NCBI RefSeq assembly: GCF_015207285.1
Contig: NZ_JADEXD010000045.1
Span: forward strand, 1 to 41,245
Length of the DNA stretch: 41,245 nucleotides
Direction: 5' to 3'
Source of the DNA: Tychonema sp. LEGE 07203
GTDB lineage: Bacteria > Cyanobacteriota > Cyanobacteriia > Cyanobacteriales > Microcoleaceae
Below the pieces are notes generated by a model, which was given only the letters and a program-made list of their open reading frames with translations, was not told the DNA's origin and ran no database searches. This document shows positions 31,885 to 40,604 of the stretch, one piece after another; position 1 is the stretch's first letter, and each line of letters starts with the position of its first letter. The translations under genes were made by a program, and so were the position numbers.

Positions 31885-33749
31885 TAGCAAATTTCCTCCA
31901 ATTGCAGCAAATATAAACGAGCAGTAACGCGGGCGGTTTTGACAATGCGGCGGGCGATATCATCCGTCATCCATTCGGCATTAATTAAATTTTCTAATTT
32001 GGCTAGATGCGACTCGTCATTAGCTCCGTGATAAGCTAAAAACGATACTTGTTCGGATTGCAAACCGAGAGTTTCTTGAATTTGTTTTGCCCACTTTCCG
32101 GCCAATCGGTTTCCCAATCCTTCGATTATAAACATACTGCCAATTAAATCGACCGGATTTTCCCGCGATGCTTGGTGGAAGATAAAAGCTGATAGAGCTT
32201 CGCTGCCAATATTCTTATCATATTCGACAATTTTTGACAACTCACCGCCGACAGAAACATAATTTTTTTCTAGCATTTGATAGTCGCGGTGTTCGTCTTG
32301 GGCGTGGCCGATAAAAGTCGATCGCAGGCGGAAGTCAGTCATGTTAGAAGCAGCACGCGCAATCCAGCGAGCACCCTCGACAACTTGCGGGCGGAGATTG
32401 CACAACAAAGCTTGATAGTCTTCTATTGTAAACTCTCCCCGGTACAATTTGCGGACAATGGGAACAGAACGAAGGGAGCGATCGAACTTCAGCCAAATCC
32501 CGGCTAACTCCCGCAACAAATAAGCTTGCGGAGAGTGGGGATTTTCCGGTTTAAGGCTTTCGAGAGGAGAAGCTTCCGCAACAGCCAGCAAGTTAGAACT
32601 TTGACTCGTAGATTTCTTGGTATTTTCCACAACAGTTAACATCATGTAAGCCGTTGTAAAGCGGCCGCTTTCCGGGACAAAACAAAAGATTTTTTGTCCC
32701 GGCTGCAACTTGCCAGAATTGAACAATTCCTCTAACATTAAATAAATCGACGCGCAGCCTGTATTTCCCCTGGTGTACAAGTTGGTAAACCATTTTTCTT
32801 CAGGAATCATGCAGCCTGCTTGTTCCAGAAGTTCCACAATTTGTCCCCGGAAAAAGTGAGAGGAATAGTGGCACAGCAGCCAGTCGATTTCCTGCGGAAA
32901 AACTTTTCCTGCTTTAATCAATCTCAGCCAACCTTCAACGCCTAATTGCATTACATTGTCGAGCAAGCGAATATTTTGCCGCAAGTCAAAAGCTCCCGCT
33001 GCGGCTGCATCGAGGTAGGAAGAATAATCTAACCAGCTTTTGGTTGCTGTTTCGTTTGCTAATCCTGAATACATACAAACTGGATAAGCATTGGCGTGAG
33101 AAGTTAGCTCGATCCATTCTATCTTTAAACTAATTCCTGTTGCGTTGGGATGGTTTTGCAGCAAAAATGCTCCGGCACCGTCTGATAGCATCCAGCGCAG
33201 AAATTCTGTATCGAAAGGTAGGGATTTTCCGGCTTGGACTGATGTTTCTGCTTCAAATTTGGTGTTTTTGAACAAACGTGAGGGAAATTCGGAAGCTACG
33301 GCGATTGCTGTTTGTTTTTTTCCGAGTTCGAGTTGAGATGCGGCGTAATTTAAAGCACTAATTCCGGCACAGCAAACTCCTTGAGTGGAAACTATTTCTA
33401 GGGGAGATAATTCGGAAAGTTCTCCGTGTACTGTGCTGGCAAATCCCGGTACTAATAAGTCTGGTAAAGTGGTGGCGCAGGCTAGTAAGTCGATCGCCCC
33501 CGGTTCCAAATTTGACTGAGAAATCGCATCCCGGACGGCAAAAGCTGCCATTTGGCTGTTAGAATACAGTGTTTGCTGCTGTTTGTCGATCGCGTAATAG
33601 CGCTGTTTAATCCCGTTACTGTTGAGAATGCGCTGTCTGACTCGCGAAGGGCGATCGGCAATTTTGCCCAAATACTCCTCCATCTCATCATTATTAATTG
33701 GTTTTCCGGGCAAAAACTTTCCAATCCGATTGATATAAGCACTGTGCAT
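31884..33749 (-). CDS. Fusion of ketoacyl-ACP synthase III and heme-oxygenase-like (putative diiron) domain
   Basis: At 621 residues, two domains. Residues about 1-375 are a KASIII/FabH-type thiolase fold: LACATTLPDLLVPGFAS, the nucleophile in TQGVCCAGISALNYAASQLE (Cys 127), the CHYSSHFFRG histidine region (His 294 or 298, replacing the usual HQAN) and the asparagine in YTRGNTGCASIYLMLEEL (Asn 329). Residues about 405-615 are all-helical and heme-oxygenase/TenA-like, with HAQDEHRDY (482-490), FIIEGLGNRLAGKWA (Glu 543) and HGANDESHL (574-582, H-x3-D-x2-H), the residue pattern of non-heme diiron oxidases of that fold. Such an enzyme would condense an acyl chain and then oxidise it. ATG 33749. 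Coupled to the 30958 gene. Product unknown. Confidence 0.8.
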   Translation of the reverse strand: MHSAYINRIGKFLPGKPINNDEMEEYLGKIADRPSRVRQRILNSNGIKQRYYAIDKQQQTLYSNSQMAAFAVRDAISQSNLEPGAIDLLACATTLPDLLVPGFASTVHGELSELSPLEIVSTQGVCCAGISALNYAASQLELGKKQTAIAVASEFPSRLFKNTKFEAETSVQAGKSLPFDTEFLRWMLSDGAGAFLLQNHPNATGISLKIEWIELTSHANAYPVCMYSGLANETATKSWLDYSSYLDAAAAGAFDLRQNIRLLDNVMQLGVEGWLRLIKAGKVFPQEIDWLLCHYSSHFFRGQIVELLEQAGCMIPEEKWFTNLYTRGNTGCASIYLMLEELFNSGKLQPGQKIFCFVPESGRFTTAYMMLTVVENTKKSTSQSSNLLAVAEASPLESLKPENPHSPQAYLLRELAGIWLKFDRSLRSVPIVRKLYRGEFTIEDYQALLCNLRPQVVEGARWIARAASNMTDFRLRSTFIGHAQDEHRDYQMLEKNYVSVGGELSKIVEYDKNIGSEALSAFIFHQASRENPVDLIGSMFIIEGLGNRLAGKWAKQIQETLGLQSEQVSFLAYHGANDESHLAKLENLINAEWMTDDIARRIVKTARVTARLYLLQLEEIC

Positions 33750-33905
33750 ACTGTCAACCTCTAAAATTGCTAATTTAGTAGATGCTTGGTATTCTCAATT
33801 TCAGCGCCGCGCGACTGTTTCCCTATTGATGAAACGAGTAGGCGTAACTCGCACTAGGGCTGAATGCTTTGTCAGGCTTTGGATTGATCGATGGGTAAGT
33901 TGATT

Positions 33906-33925
33906 CGGCGGTTGAAACCGCCGAG
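33906..33925 (-). terminator. serS terminator hairpin
   Basis: TCGGCGGTT and AACCGCCGA form a perfect 9-bp stem with a 2-base loop, four bases beyond the serS stop on the minus strand. No long U-run follows. Confidence 0.55.
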
Positions 33926-33929
33926 TGAT

Positions 33930-35210
33930 TTATAAAACTTCACGCCCCAAGTATGGTTGCAGCACTTCCGGCACTTTTACCGTTCCATCCGGCTGCTGGT
34001 AATTCTCCAAAATCGCGGCCATTGTCCGGCCCACAGCTAAACCGGAACCGTTGAGGGCGTGCACGAATTGAGTGCCTTTTTTCCCCGCTTCTTTAAAGCG
34101 AATGTTAGCCCGCCGCGCCTGAAAATCTGCGACGTTGGAACAACTCGAAATCTCGCGGTATTTGCCTGCAGACGGCAGCCAAACCTCTAAATCGTAGGTT
34201 TTTGCTGCTGCGAAACCTAAGTCACCGGTACAAAGCTCGATCGTCCGATAAGGCAATTTCAAAGCCTGCAAAACTCCCTCAGCATCCTGCACCAGTTGTT
34301 CGTGTTCTGCCTCGGAGGTACTCGGATGCACCAGTTTCACCAATTCTACCTTATTAAATTGGTGCAACCGAATTAATCCCCGCGTATCTTTGCCGTAACT
34401 GCCAGCTTCCCGGCGAAAGCAAGGAGTGAAAGAACAGTGATAAATTGGCAACTGTTCCGCTGTCAATATTTCACCCCTGTACAAATTCACCACCGGAACT
34501 TCGGAAGTAGGAATCAACCACAAATCGTCTCGATCGCACTTGAAACTTTCATCAGCAAATTTCGGCAATTGACCCGTAGCAGTCAGAGATTCTGAGTTGA
34601 CTAAAAATGGGGGAATTACTTCTGTATAACCAGCTTTCGTGTGGCGGTCGAGCATGAATTGAATAATCGCTCTTTCCAGGGCTGCACCAGCTCCAATCAA
34701 GGTAATAAATCGAGGGGCTGCGATTTTTACTGCCCGTTCAAAGTTAATAATTCCTAATTTTTCGCCAATTTCCCAGTGCGGCAAAATATCGGGATTTTGG
34801 GGAATGTATTCATCTCCCCAGCGCCGAATTTCGATGTTTTCTTCTTCATTTTTGCCCAAGGGGGTTGATTTACCCGGCAAGTTGGGCAAGGGCAGCAATA
34901 GAACTTCTATTTGAGCTTTGAGGTCTTTTTCCTGTGCTTGCAATTCGTTCGACTGCGCGCCGACTTCGTTGCCTTCTGCTTGCAAAGTCTGAATTTCGGG
35001 AGATTCGAGGGGTAAACCCGATTTTCTTTTTTGGCCGATGAGTTTGGCTATTTCGTTGCTGCGGGCTTGCAGTTGCGATCGCTTGCCCTCCAACTCCCGC
35101 TGCTGTTTGTCCAATTCTACGATTTGCTCGATTTCATAGCTGCCTCCCCTGGTGTTGAGGCTTTCTTCTACGGCTTGCGGGTTTTCTCGGATTAATTTGA
35201 GGTCTAGCAC
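33930..35210 (-). CDS. serS: Seryl-tRNA synthetase
   Basis: Charges tRNA-Ser (and tRNA-Sec where present). Class II synthetase: an N-terminal long coiled-coil arm ([40 protein letters not shown]) that grips the tRNA variable arm; motif 2 in [37 protein letters not shown]; motif 3 in [38 protein letters not shown] is characteristic. At 426 residues it is full length. The start is a GTG at 35210 (reads MLDLKLI), the family-typical N-terminus. Confidence 0.97.
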   Translation of the reverse strand: MLDLKLIRENPQAVEESLNTRGGSYEIEQIVELDKQQRELEGKRSQLQARSNEIAKLIGQKRKSGLPLESPEIQTLQAEGNEVGAQSNELQAQEKDLKAQIEVLLLPLPNLPGKSTPLGKNEEENIEIRRWGDEYIPQNPDILPHWEIGEKLGIINFERAVKIAAPRFITLIGAGAALERAIIQFMLDRHTKAGYTEVIPPFLVNSESLTATGQLPKFADESFKCDRDDLWLIPTSEVPVVNLYRGEILTAEQLPIYHCSFTPCFRREAGSYGKDTRGLIRLHQFNKVELVKLVHPSTSEAEHEQLVQDAEGVLQALKLPYRTIELCTGDLGFAAAKTYDLEVWLPSAGKYREISSCSNVADFQARRANIRFKEAGKKGTQFVHALNGSGLAVGRTMAAILENYQQPDGTVKVPEVLQPYLGREVL

Positions 35211-35433
35211 AGATTTTTTCTAAATTTTAAATTTTATAAGGATTTGCGATCGGAAACCCGATTTTGTGGAAAATATTGGCTTTGGCAAGCATAAATCTAG
35301 GAATTCACAGGGTTTCTGAGGATTCCTGCGCCTGTCTCATCTTAGGTTAACAGGGACTATCTCCTCGGACATACAAGCTTTGGCAATCATTTAGCACCTC
35401 AACGATAACTTATTCTCATTAAAAAAATTGCTT

Positions 35434-35458
35434 GGTGTCACCCATGATGGGTGACACC
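35434..35458. repeat. Perfect 25-bp palindrome
   Basis: GGTGTCACCCAT and ATGGGTGACACC around a single G; very stable hairpin in either transcript. Preceded by an A-run. Confidence 0.7.
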
Positions 35459-35736
35459 CCACAAAAAGATGCTATAGTAAGCACATTAGTAGATGCACCC
35501 TGATAATTTTCTCCCCTAACCAGCGATGGTGAGGGGCTTTTTGTTTTTGGGGGCCGAGTTCAAAAGCGAAACCGAGAGTTGTTTGCACCGGCCGTACAAG
35601 CACCGCTGCGGATATGTAAAACTGTGGGGGTATGCAAGCTACGGATTTTTCATGGCGACGAACCCTACAAATTCTGGTATTCAACCCGCGCCGGCGGATT
35701 TTGTTGGTATAAACTCACATCTTGCAGCATTCTCAA

Positions 35737-35797
35737 GAACAGGCAAGATGCCTGTTCCACAACAAGTGCATTTTCTTGTGGGGTGGACATCCTGTCC
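35737..35797. repeat. Double palindromic repeat upstream of the GT4 gene
   Basis: GAACAGGCA-AGA-TGCCTGTTC, then GGACA-TCC-TGTCC about 27 bases later. The frame that runs into the GT4 gene translates the first palindrome to RTGKMPVPQ, which I recognise as a typical repeat-derived peptide in spurious cyanobacterial frames. Confidence 0.75.
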
Positions 35798-35819
35798 GCC
35801 CATAAAAAACTTATTGAAA

Positions 35820-37028
35820 ATGGTGCAAGATGTCAGTATAAACCAGGTTTCAACCTCCCAGTCTTCTTGCTTATTCTGTTTCCTCGAAATATTTTCCAGC
35901 GAAGGCGGCATTCAATCCTACGCCCGAGACATCCTGAAAGCTTACCTGTCACTAACCGCCACAAAAAACTGGCCTCTACAAGCAGAAGTTTTGCTATTAC
36001 GAGATTCTCCAGATTGCCAGAATCCCTTCGAGTCAAAAAATCTTAGATTTTCTTACCTAAAAACTCATCCCGCTTGGCTAGGTCGTCTTAAGTTTGCCGC
36101 AAAATTGCTAACTTGTTTGCTGCAAAAACGACCGGAACGGGTTTTTTGCGGTCACATCAAACTCGCACCGCTGATTAAAACCTTATGCCAGCCGCTGGGA
36201 ATTCCCTACACAATTTTAACTTACGGCAAGGAAGTTTGGGAACCGCTTCCACTAAAATATCAAATAGCAATGAGAGACGCTGAGAGTATTTGGACGATTA
36301 GCAGGTACACGCGCGATTCCCTACGGGATAGCTTCGCCGCGCGTACTTGCGAACTTAACAATTTAAATCCTGACAAATTCCAAATAGTGCCTTGCAGTGT
36401 AGATGAAAATACATTTACTAGGGGGCCCAAACCTGTGCATTTATTAGAAAAGTACGATCTGGTTGGTGCTAAAATATTGATAACTGTAGCTAGATTGCGA
36501 TCGCACGATAGTTACAAAGGAGTCGATGTCACAATTCAAGCTTTGCCGGAAATTGCCAAAAGTTTTCCCAATGTGAAATACTTAGTTATTGGACGCGGGG
36601 ACGATCGCCCCAGATTAGCTAAACTCGCCGCCGATTTGGGAGTAGCCCAAAGAGTAGTATTTGCGGGTTTTGTACCGACACAAAATTTAGCAGAACATTA
36701 CCGGTTGGCGGATGCTTATGTCATGCCCTCCCAGGAAGGCTTCGGTATAGCTTATTTGGAAGCTTTAGCTTGCGGAGTACCGGTACTGGCGGGGGACGCG
36801 GACGGTTCGGCAGATCCGCTGCAAGATGGTAAACTGGGATGGCGAGTTCCTCACCGAGATTCGGCGGCAGTAGCGGTTGCTTGTGTAGAAATTTTGCGAG
36901 GAGAGGATCGAAGGTGCGATCGCCCTTGGTTGAGGGAACAAACCCTGGCAAAATATAGTTTTCAATCGCTTTGTCAATCTTTACAAAGGATTTTTCAACC
37001 CTCTGACTCCGATCGACTTATGCTGTAG
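35820..37028 (+). CDS. Glycosyltransferase family 4
   Basis: GT-B retaining glycosyltransferase, probably in exopolysaccharide or glycolipid synthesis. N-terminal acceptor domain: EIFSSEGGIQSYARDILKAY, CGHIKLAPLI, PYTILTYGKEVW. C-terminal donor domain: ILITVARLRSHDSYKGVDVT, VKYLVIGRGDDRPRLAKLAA, VVFAGFVPTQNLAEHYRLAD and the EX7E-type EGFGIAYLEALACGVPVLAG. ATG 35820 (402 residues, MVQDVSINQV) is chosen because the 98 upstream in-frame residues translate dispersed repeats. Between SRYTRD and CELNN there is an insertion (SLRDSFAAR, about residues 167-175) encoded by a genomic repeat also found at about 20905-20943, so the protein carries a repeat-derived surface loop. Monocistronic. Confidence 0.85.
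   Translation: MVQDVSINQVSTSQSSCLFCFLEIFSSEGGIQSYARDILKAYLSLTATKNWPLQAEVLLLRDSPDCQNPFESKNLRFSYLKTHPAWLGRLKFAAKLLTCLLQKRPERVFCGHIKLAPLIKTLCQPLGIPYTILTYGKEVWEPLPLKYQIAMRDAESIWTISRYTRDSLRDSFAARTCELNNLNPDKFQIVPCSVDENTFTRGPKPVHLLEKYDLVGAKILITVARLRSHDSYKGVDVTIQALPEIAKSFPNVKYLVIGRGDDRPRLAKLAADLGVAQRVVFAGFVPTQNLAEHYRLADAYVMPSQEGFGIAYLEALACGVPVLAGDADGSADPLQDGKLGWRVPHRDSAAVAVACVEILRGEDRRCDRPWLREQTLAKYSFQSLCQSLQRIFQPSDSDRLML
36311..36346. repeat. Dispersed repeat lying in frame inside the GT4 gene
   Basis: GCGATTCCCTACGGGATAGC followed by TTCGC and CGCGCGTACT. The same sequence occurs in intergenic DNA at 20905-20943 and, in part, at 20074-20098. Confidence 0.85.
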
Positions 37029-37134
37029 AGAGCGGTTTCGGCCTGTACAATAGCCAAATTAACTCGATCGACCGCGTGAATTTCTCAGTAGGATAGAGTT
37101 ATGCCTACCCGCAAAGACACCAAAGGAGACCACC

Positions 37135-37515
37135 GTGAACCAAGGCACCCCCAAAATATCTTTAAATCTACCCCGTATTAGCAATTGGCTGATACTGCTG
37201 GGCATCGCCTGCGTGTTGGGATCAATTGGTTTGGGTTGGATAGTTAAATCATTGTTGATTGTAGTAGGTTTCTTGCTGCTGACACCTGTAGTCGCATTTT
37301 TCGCACTTCAGTGGTGGCTGAAACGCAATTTAATTGAAGACAATTGTCCAGTTTGTCAGTACGAATTTACAGCTTTAAATCAAACTCAGTTTCAGTGTGC
37401 CAACTGCGGCGAACCTCTGAAAATAGAGGAAGGTCATTTTAGCCGCTTGACACCGCCCGGTACGATCGACGTTACCGCCGTGGAAGTATCATCAGTACAG
37501 CAGTTAGAAGAATAG
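37135..37515 (+). CDS. Membrane protein with C-terminal zinc ribbon
   Basis: At 126 residues. Two close membrane helices (WLILLGIACVLGSIGLGWI, SLLIVVGFLLLTPVVAFFAL) form a hairpin. A cytosolic zinc ribbon follows with CPVC (Cys 71, 74) and CANC (Cys 88, 91), then an acidic tail. The start is a GTG at 37135 with an excellent AAAGGAG six to seven bases upstream. Found across cyanobacteria as I remember; role unknown, possibly in membrane protein quality control or assembly. Convergent with crr7 across a repeat array. Confidence 0.75.
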   Translation: MNQGTPKISLNLPRISNWLILLGIACVLGSIGLGWIVKSLLIVVGFLLLTPVVAFFALQWWLKRNLIEDNCPVCQYEFTALNQTQFQCANCGEPLKIEEGHFSRLTPPGTIDVTAVEVSSVQQLEE

Positions 37516-37724
37516 TCAGTAGTCAGTAGTCAGTAGTCAGTAGTCAGTAGTCAGTAGTCAGTAGTCATTAGTCAGTAGTCAGTAGTCATTGGTTATTAGT
37601 TATTGGTTATTGGTTATTGGTTACTTGCTACGAATTCCCAATTTCCCATTCTCAATTCCCAATAACAACTAACAAATAACAACTAACAACTAACAGTCAA
37701 CAGTCAACAGTCAACAGTCAACAG
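37516..37724. repeat. Heptamer array between convergent genes
   Basis: CAGTAGT units (about nine), then TTATTGG/TTAGTTA-type units, a short unique island near 37620-37665, AACTAAC/AAATAAC units and finally AACAGTC units. Starts directly after the zinc-ribbon gene's stop codon. Confidence 0.88.
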
Positions 37725-37760
37725 TGAATTTACTATCCCGATGAAGAGAGGATTTGATAT
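37725..37760. repeat. Terminal 36 bp of the heptamer MITE, copy C (inverted)
   Basis: The reverse complement of this stretch matches the left end of copy A (5796-5831) at 35 of 36 bases and that of copy B (7158-7193) at most. The heptamer array to its left would be the element core; the opposite end is not recognisable. Confidence 0.75.
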
Positions 37761-37824
37761 TATTAGTAGCACGGCGCACCCTACAAATCACCAACTAATT
37801 TAATTAAGGTTATTTAAAATAATA

Positions 37825-38073
37825 TTATTTTTCTAGACGCACTGCATACCACTGCAAAAACTTTCCAGCTCCGACATCTAATTCACAATAAGTATCAATT
37901 AAATGCTTAGCTTGAGCTTCCACAGTAGAAAGATTGTGGACATCGCGCGGCAAATCTTCGTGTTCCCCAGCTAAAACCGCTTTCAGCTTTTCTAATAATT
38001 CCGCCGCCGTCAAAAACTGCTCCGGCTGGTTTGTTTCTAACACCACAAAAGTGTCTTCGTCATACAGTGACAT
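37825..38073 (-). CDS. crr7: Chlororespiratory reduction protein 7 (NDH-1 factor)
   Basis: At 82 residues. Matches the CRR7 family: DEDTFVVLETNQPEQFLTAA, ELLEKLKAVLAGEHEDLPRD, VEAQAKHLIDTYCELDVGAG and the ending FLQWYAVRLEK. In Arabidopsis CRR7 is needed for accumulation of the chloroplast NAD(P)H dehydrogenase-like complex; cyanobacterial members are expected to act on NDH-1 assembly or stability, on the cytoplasmic/stromal face. ATG 38073. It is a reliable cyanobacterial marker. Preceded by the upstream region shared divergently with sulfite reductase. Confidence 0.88.
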   Translation of the reverse strand: MSLYDEDTFVVLETNQPEQFLTAAELLEKLKAVLAGEHEDLPRDVHNLSTVEAQAKHLIDTYCELDVGAGKFLQWYAVRLEK

Positions 38074-38362
38074 AATTTCAAAGGTTGAGGTTAATTATTT
38101 CTAAAGTTTCGTCAAGTTAAGCGATCGAAAGTATACACTCTGAATTAGCATTTTTCAGCCCCGGTTCGATCGTGTTACAATTGAACAACTTCAGAATTCC
38201 TACCGGATTACCGTTATTAACTTAGTTATTCACCGAGTTGTCAACAGATCCGACCAGGCAGCATTTCTGAGGATATTTGTCAAGTGCAAATTTGTCAAAT
38301 GTCAAATTGTCCAGAAATATTCGATCGGCTGTATCTAAATTATAACTAGCACTATACATTCC

Positions 38363-40351
38363 ATGATCGCATCTTCCACTTCAACCCCCGTGGCGCGCAA
38401 GCCCTCAAAATCAGAAGGTCTCAAAGAACGCAGCAACTATTTGCGAGAACCCGTTGCGAGTGAACTGTTACAAGAGACAACCCACTTCACCGAAGAAGGG
38501 CTTCAGATTCTCAAATTTCACGGTTCGTACCAACAAGACAACCGCGACAATCGAGTTAAAGGACAAGAAAAAGACTATCAGTTCATGCTCCGCACCCGCA
38601 ACCCCGGCGGGTTCGTGCCACCGCAGCTATATCTTACCTTAGACAAACTATCGGAAGAATACGGCAACCACACGCTCCGCGTCACAACGCGCCAAGGTTT
38701 CCAACTGCACGGCGTGTTGAAGAAAAATCTTAAAGCAGTGTTTTCCTCAATTATAAAAAATATGGGGTCAACCTTGGGAGCTTGCGGCGACTTGAACCGC
38801 AACGTCATGGCACCGCCAGCACCGTACAAAAATCGCCCAGAATACGAGTATGCGCTGAAATACGCCAACAACGTCGCCGATTTGCTGACACCGCAAACGG
38901 GAGGTTATTACGAAATTTGGCTGGATGGAGAAAAAGCTATTAGTGCTGAAGAAGACCCTGCGGTGAAAGCCGCCAGACAGTCAAACGGCAATGGTACAAC
39001 ATTTGACGACAAAGAAGAACCGATTTACGGCAGCCATTATATGCCGCGAAAGTTCAAGTGTGCTGTTACCGTACCGGGAGACAATTCGGTAGACTTGTAC
39101 TCTCAGGATTTGAGCTTGGTAGTAATTACCAATGAAGCTGGCGAGTTGCAAGGTTTTGACGTGTTTGCTGGTGGCGGTTTGGGACGCACTCACAATAAAG
39201 AAGAGACTTTTGCGCGGCTTGCCGATGAGATTTGCTATGTTGCCAAAGACGATGTTTACAATTTAGTCAAGGCAATTGTAGCAACGCAAAGAGATTTTGG
39301 CGATCGCACAGACAGACGGCACGCGCGACTGAAATATCTGATTAACGACAAAGGCGTACAGTGGTTTCGGGCAAAAGTAGCCGAATATTTTGGCAAGCCG
39401 CTAGAGCAATTTAAACCGTTGCCAGAATGGAAATATTTAGATTTCTTAGGCTGGCACGAACAAGGCGACGGCAAAATGTTTGTCGGCATTTCCGTAGACA
39501 ACGGCCGGATTAAAGATGAAGGTTCGTTTCAGCTAAAAACCGCTTTGCGGGAAATCGTGCAGAAGTACAATGTGCCGATGTTGGTGACACCGCACCAAAA
39601 CGTTTTGATTTACGACATTTCGCCGGAGTTCAAATCAGAAATTCAAGGAATATTAGATCGCTGCGGCATTCAGCCAGAAACAGCCATCGACCCCATAGTA
39701 CGCTATGCGATGGCCTGTCCGGCAATGCCGACGTGCGGGCTGGCGATTACCGAGTCCGAGCGCGTGATGCCGAGCATTTTAGAGCGAATTCGGGCGCTTT
39801 TGACCAAAGTTGGTTTAGAAGACGAGCATTTTGTAGTGCGGATGACCGGTTGCCCCAACGGATGCGCCCGCCCTTACCTGGCAGAATTGGCGTTTGTCGG
39901 GAGTGCGCCGGAATCCTACCAGATTTGGCTGGGCGGTTCCCCAGACCAAACGCGGCTGGCAAAACCAATTGAGCAAAAGCTGCACGTCAATGATTTTGAA
40001 GCTTTTCTAGAGCCAATTTTTGTTTATTTTAAGCAAAAACGGCAAATAAGCGAGAGTTTTGGCAATTTTTGCGATCGCGTTGGGTTAGAATCTATCCGTC
40101 AATTTGTAACCAATCACCAATCTGCTGACTCGATGACAACTGAGATTAATGATTTAGAAGTTACGCCTAGTAACGGCGACGAAAACGAGACTGCCACTGC
40201 TGGCGGCGCCAAAGTCCGCCGTCGAATTAGCGTCCGCGATGAAATCTACAACGAGCTCAAGGAAGAAGCAGCCCGTCAGGGCAAGCCGATTACACAGCTA
40301 GCCACAGAAGCGATTTCCACTTATTTGAAGAAGATTAAGGAGGAAGCATAA
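38363..40351 (+). CDS. sir: Ferredoxin-dependent sulfite reductase with ribbon-helix-helix-like tail
   Basis: Reduces sulfite to sulfide with electrons from ferredoxin. Two nitrite/sulfite reductase repeats: [40 protein letters not shown] and [20 protein letters not shown] in the first, and the second with [20 protein letters not shown]. The siroheme/4Fe-4S cysteines are in [20 protein letters not shown] (Cys 452, 458) and [19 protein letters not shown] (Cys 497, 501). The [11 protein letters not shown] stretch and length argue for sulfite over nitrite reductase. After the catalytic core (about residue 590) come an acidic linker and [20 protein letters not shown] plus [20 protein letters not shown], which has the strand-helix-helix layout of an RHH DNA-binding domain. 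ATG 38363. TTTGTCAA-type repeats at 38274-38312 may be regulatory. Confidence 0.92.
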   Translation: MIASSTSTPVARKPSKSEGLKERSNYLREPVASELLQETTHFTEEGLQILKFHGSYQQDNRDNRVKGQEKDYQFMLRTRNPGGFVPPQLYLTLDKLSEEYGNHTLRVTTRQGFQLHGVLKKNLKAVFSSIIKNMGSTLGACGDLNRNVMAPPAPYKNRPEYEYALKYANNVADLLTPQTGGYYEIWLDGEKAISAEEDPAVKAARQSNGNGTTFDDKEEPIYGSHYMPRKFKCAVTVPGDNSVDLYSQDLSLVVITNEAGELQGFDVFAGGGLGRTHNKEETFARLADEICYVAKDDVYNLVKAIVATQRDFGDRTDRRHARLKYLINDKGVQWFRAKVAEYFGKPLEQFKPLPEWKYLDFLGWHEQGDGKMFVGISVDNGRIKDEGSFQLKTALREIVQKYNVPMLVTPHQNVLIYDISPEFKSEIQGILDRCGIQPETAIDPIVRYAMACPAMPTCGLAITESERVMPSILERIRALLTKVGLEDEHFVVRMTGCPNGCARPYLAELAFVGSAPESYQIWLGGSPDQTRLAKPIEQKLHVNDFEAFLEPIFVYFKQKRQISESFGNFCDRVGLESIRQFVTNHQSADSMTTEINDLEVTPSNGDENETATAGGAKVRRRISVRDEIYNELKEEAARQGKPITQLATEAISTYLKKIKEEA

Positions 40352-40409
40352 GCCAATTTTCGCATTGAATATTTTCGATCGCATCAAATAGACCTCACGC
40401 AAAAATAAC

Positions 40410-40481
40410 ATCAAGGCAGAGCATTTGCAGAAAAAACTTAGATTTTTAACATAAATCTGGTTGTAAATGCTTTGCCTTGAT
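40410..40481 (+). terminator. Long stem-loop after sulfite reductase
   Basis: ATCAAGGCAGAGCATTTGCA pairs with TGTAAATGCTTTGCCTTGAT over 20 positions; the only non-Watson-Crick pairs are two G-U, which hold only in the plus-strand RNA. An inner AGATTT/AAATCT stem extends it. It is 58 bases after the stop codon. It could be a 3' end structure, a MITE or a structured RNA. Confidence 0.5.
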
Positions 40482-40604
40482 TGTTTCCGAACCCTTAAAA
40501 CCCCGCCTGCCTATCCCCTCTCACCCTCTCTTCCTCTGCGCTCTCTGCGCTCTCTGCGGTTAAAGAAAAAAAATCTAATAGAAAAACGAATAATCTAAAA
40601 TTCA
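40482..40604. repeat. CTCTGCG-type repeat leader of rsmE
   Basis: TCTGCGCTCTCTGCG-like triplicated units followed by GGTTAAAGAAAAAAAATC, a dispersed sequence type I remember from many cyanobacterial intergenic regions. No gene. Confidence 0.5.

Larger units (their letters stand above)
35211..35819. other. Gene-free region upstream of serS and the GT4 gene
   Basis: No gene is called. It contains a perfect palindrome at 35434-35458 and a palindromic repeat pair at 35737-35797. A plus-strand frame from 35526 runs through here in phase with the GT4 gene, but its translation over 35731-35810 is just the repeat and has no protein-like character. Confidence 0.55.

Noticed and set aside
35526-35819. 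98-residue N-terminal extension of the GT4 protein
   Set aside because: It translates dispersed palindromes (RTGKMPVPQ, WTSCP) and unconserved DNA; the domain starts naturally after ATG 35820.
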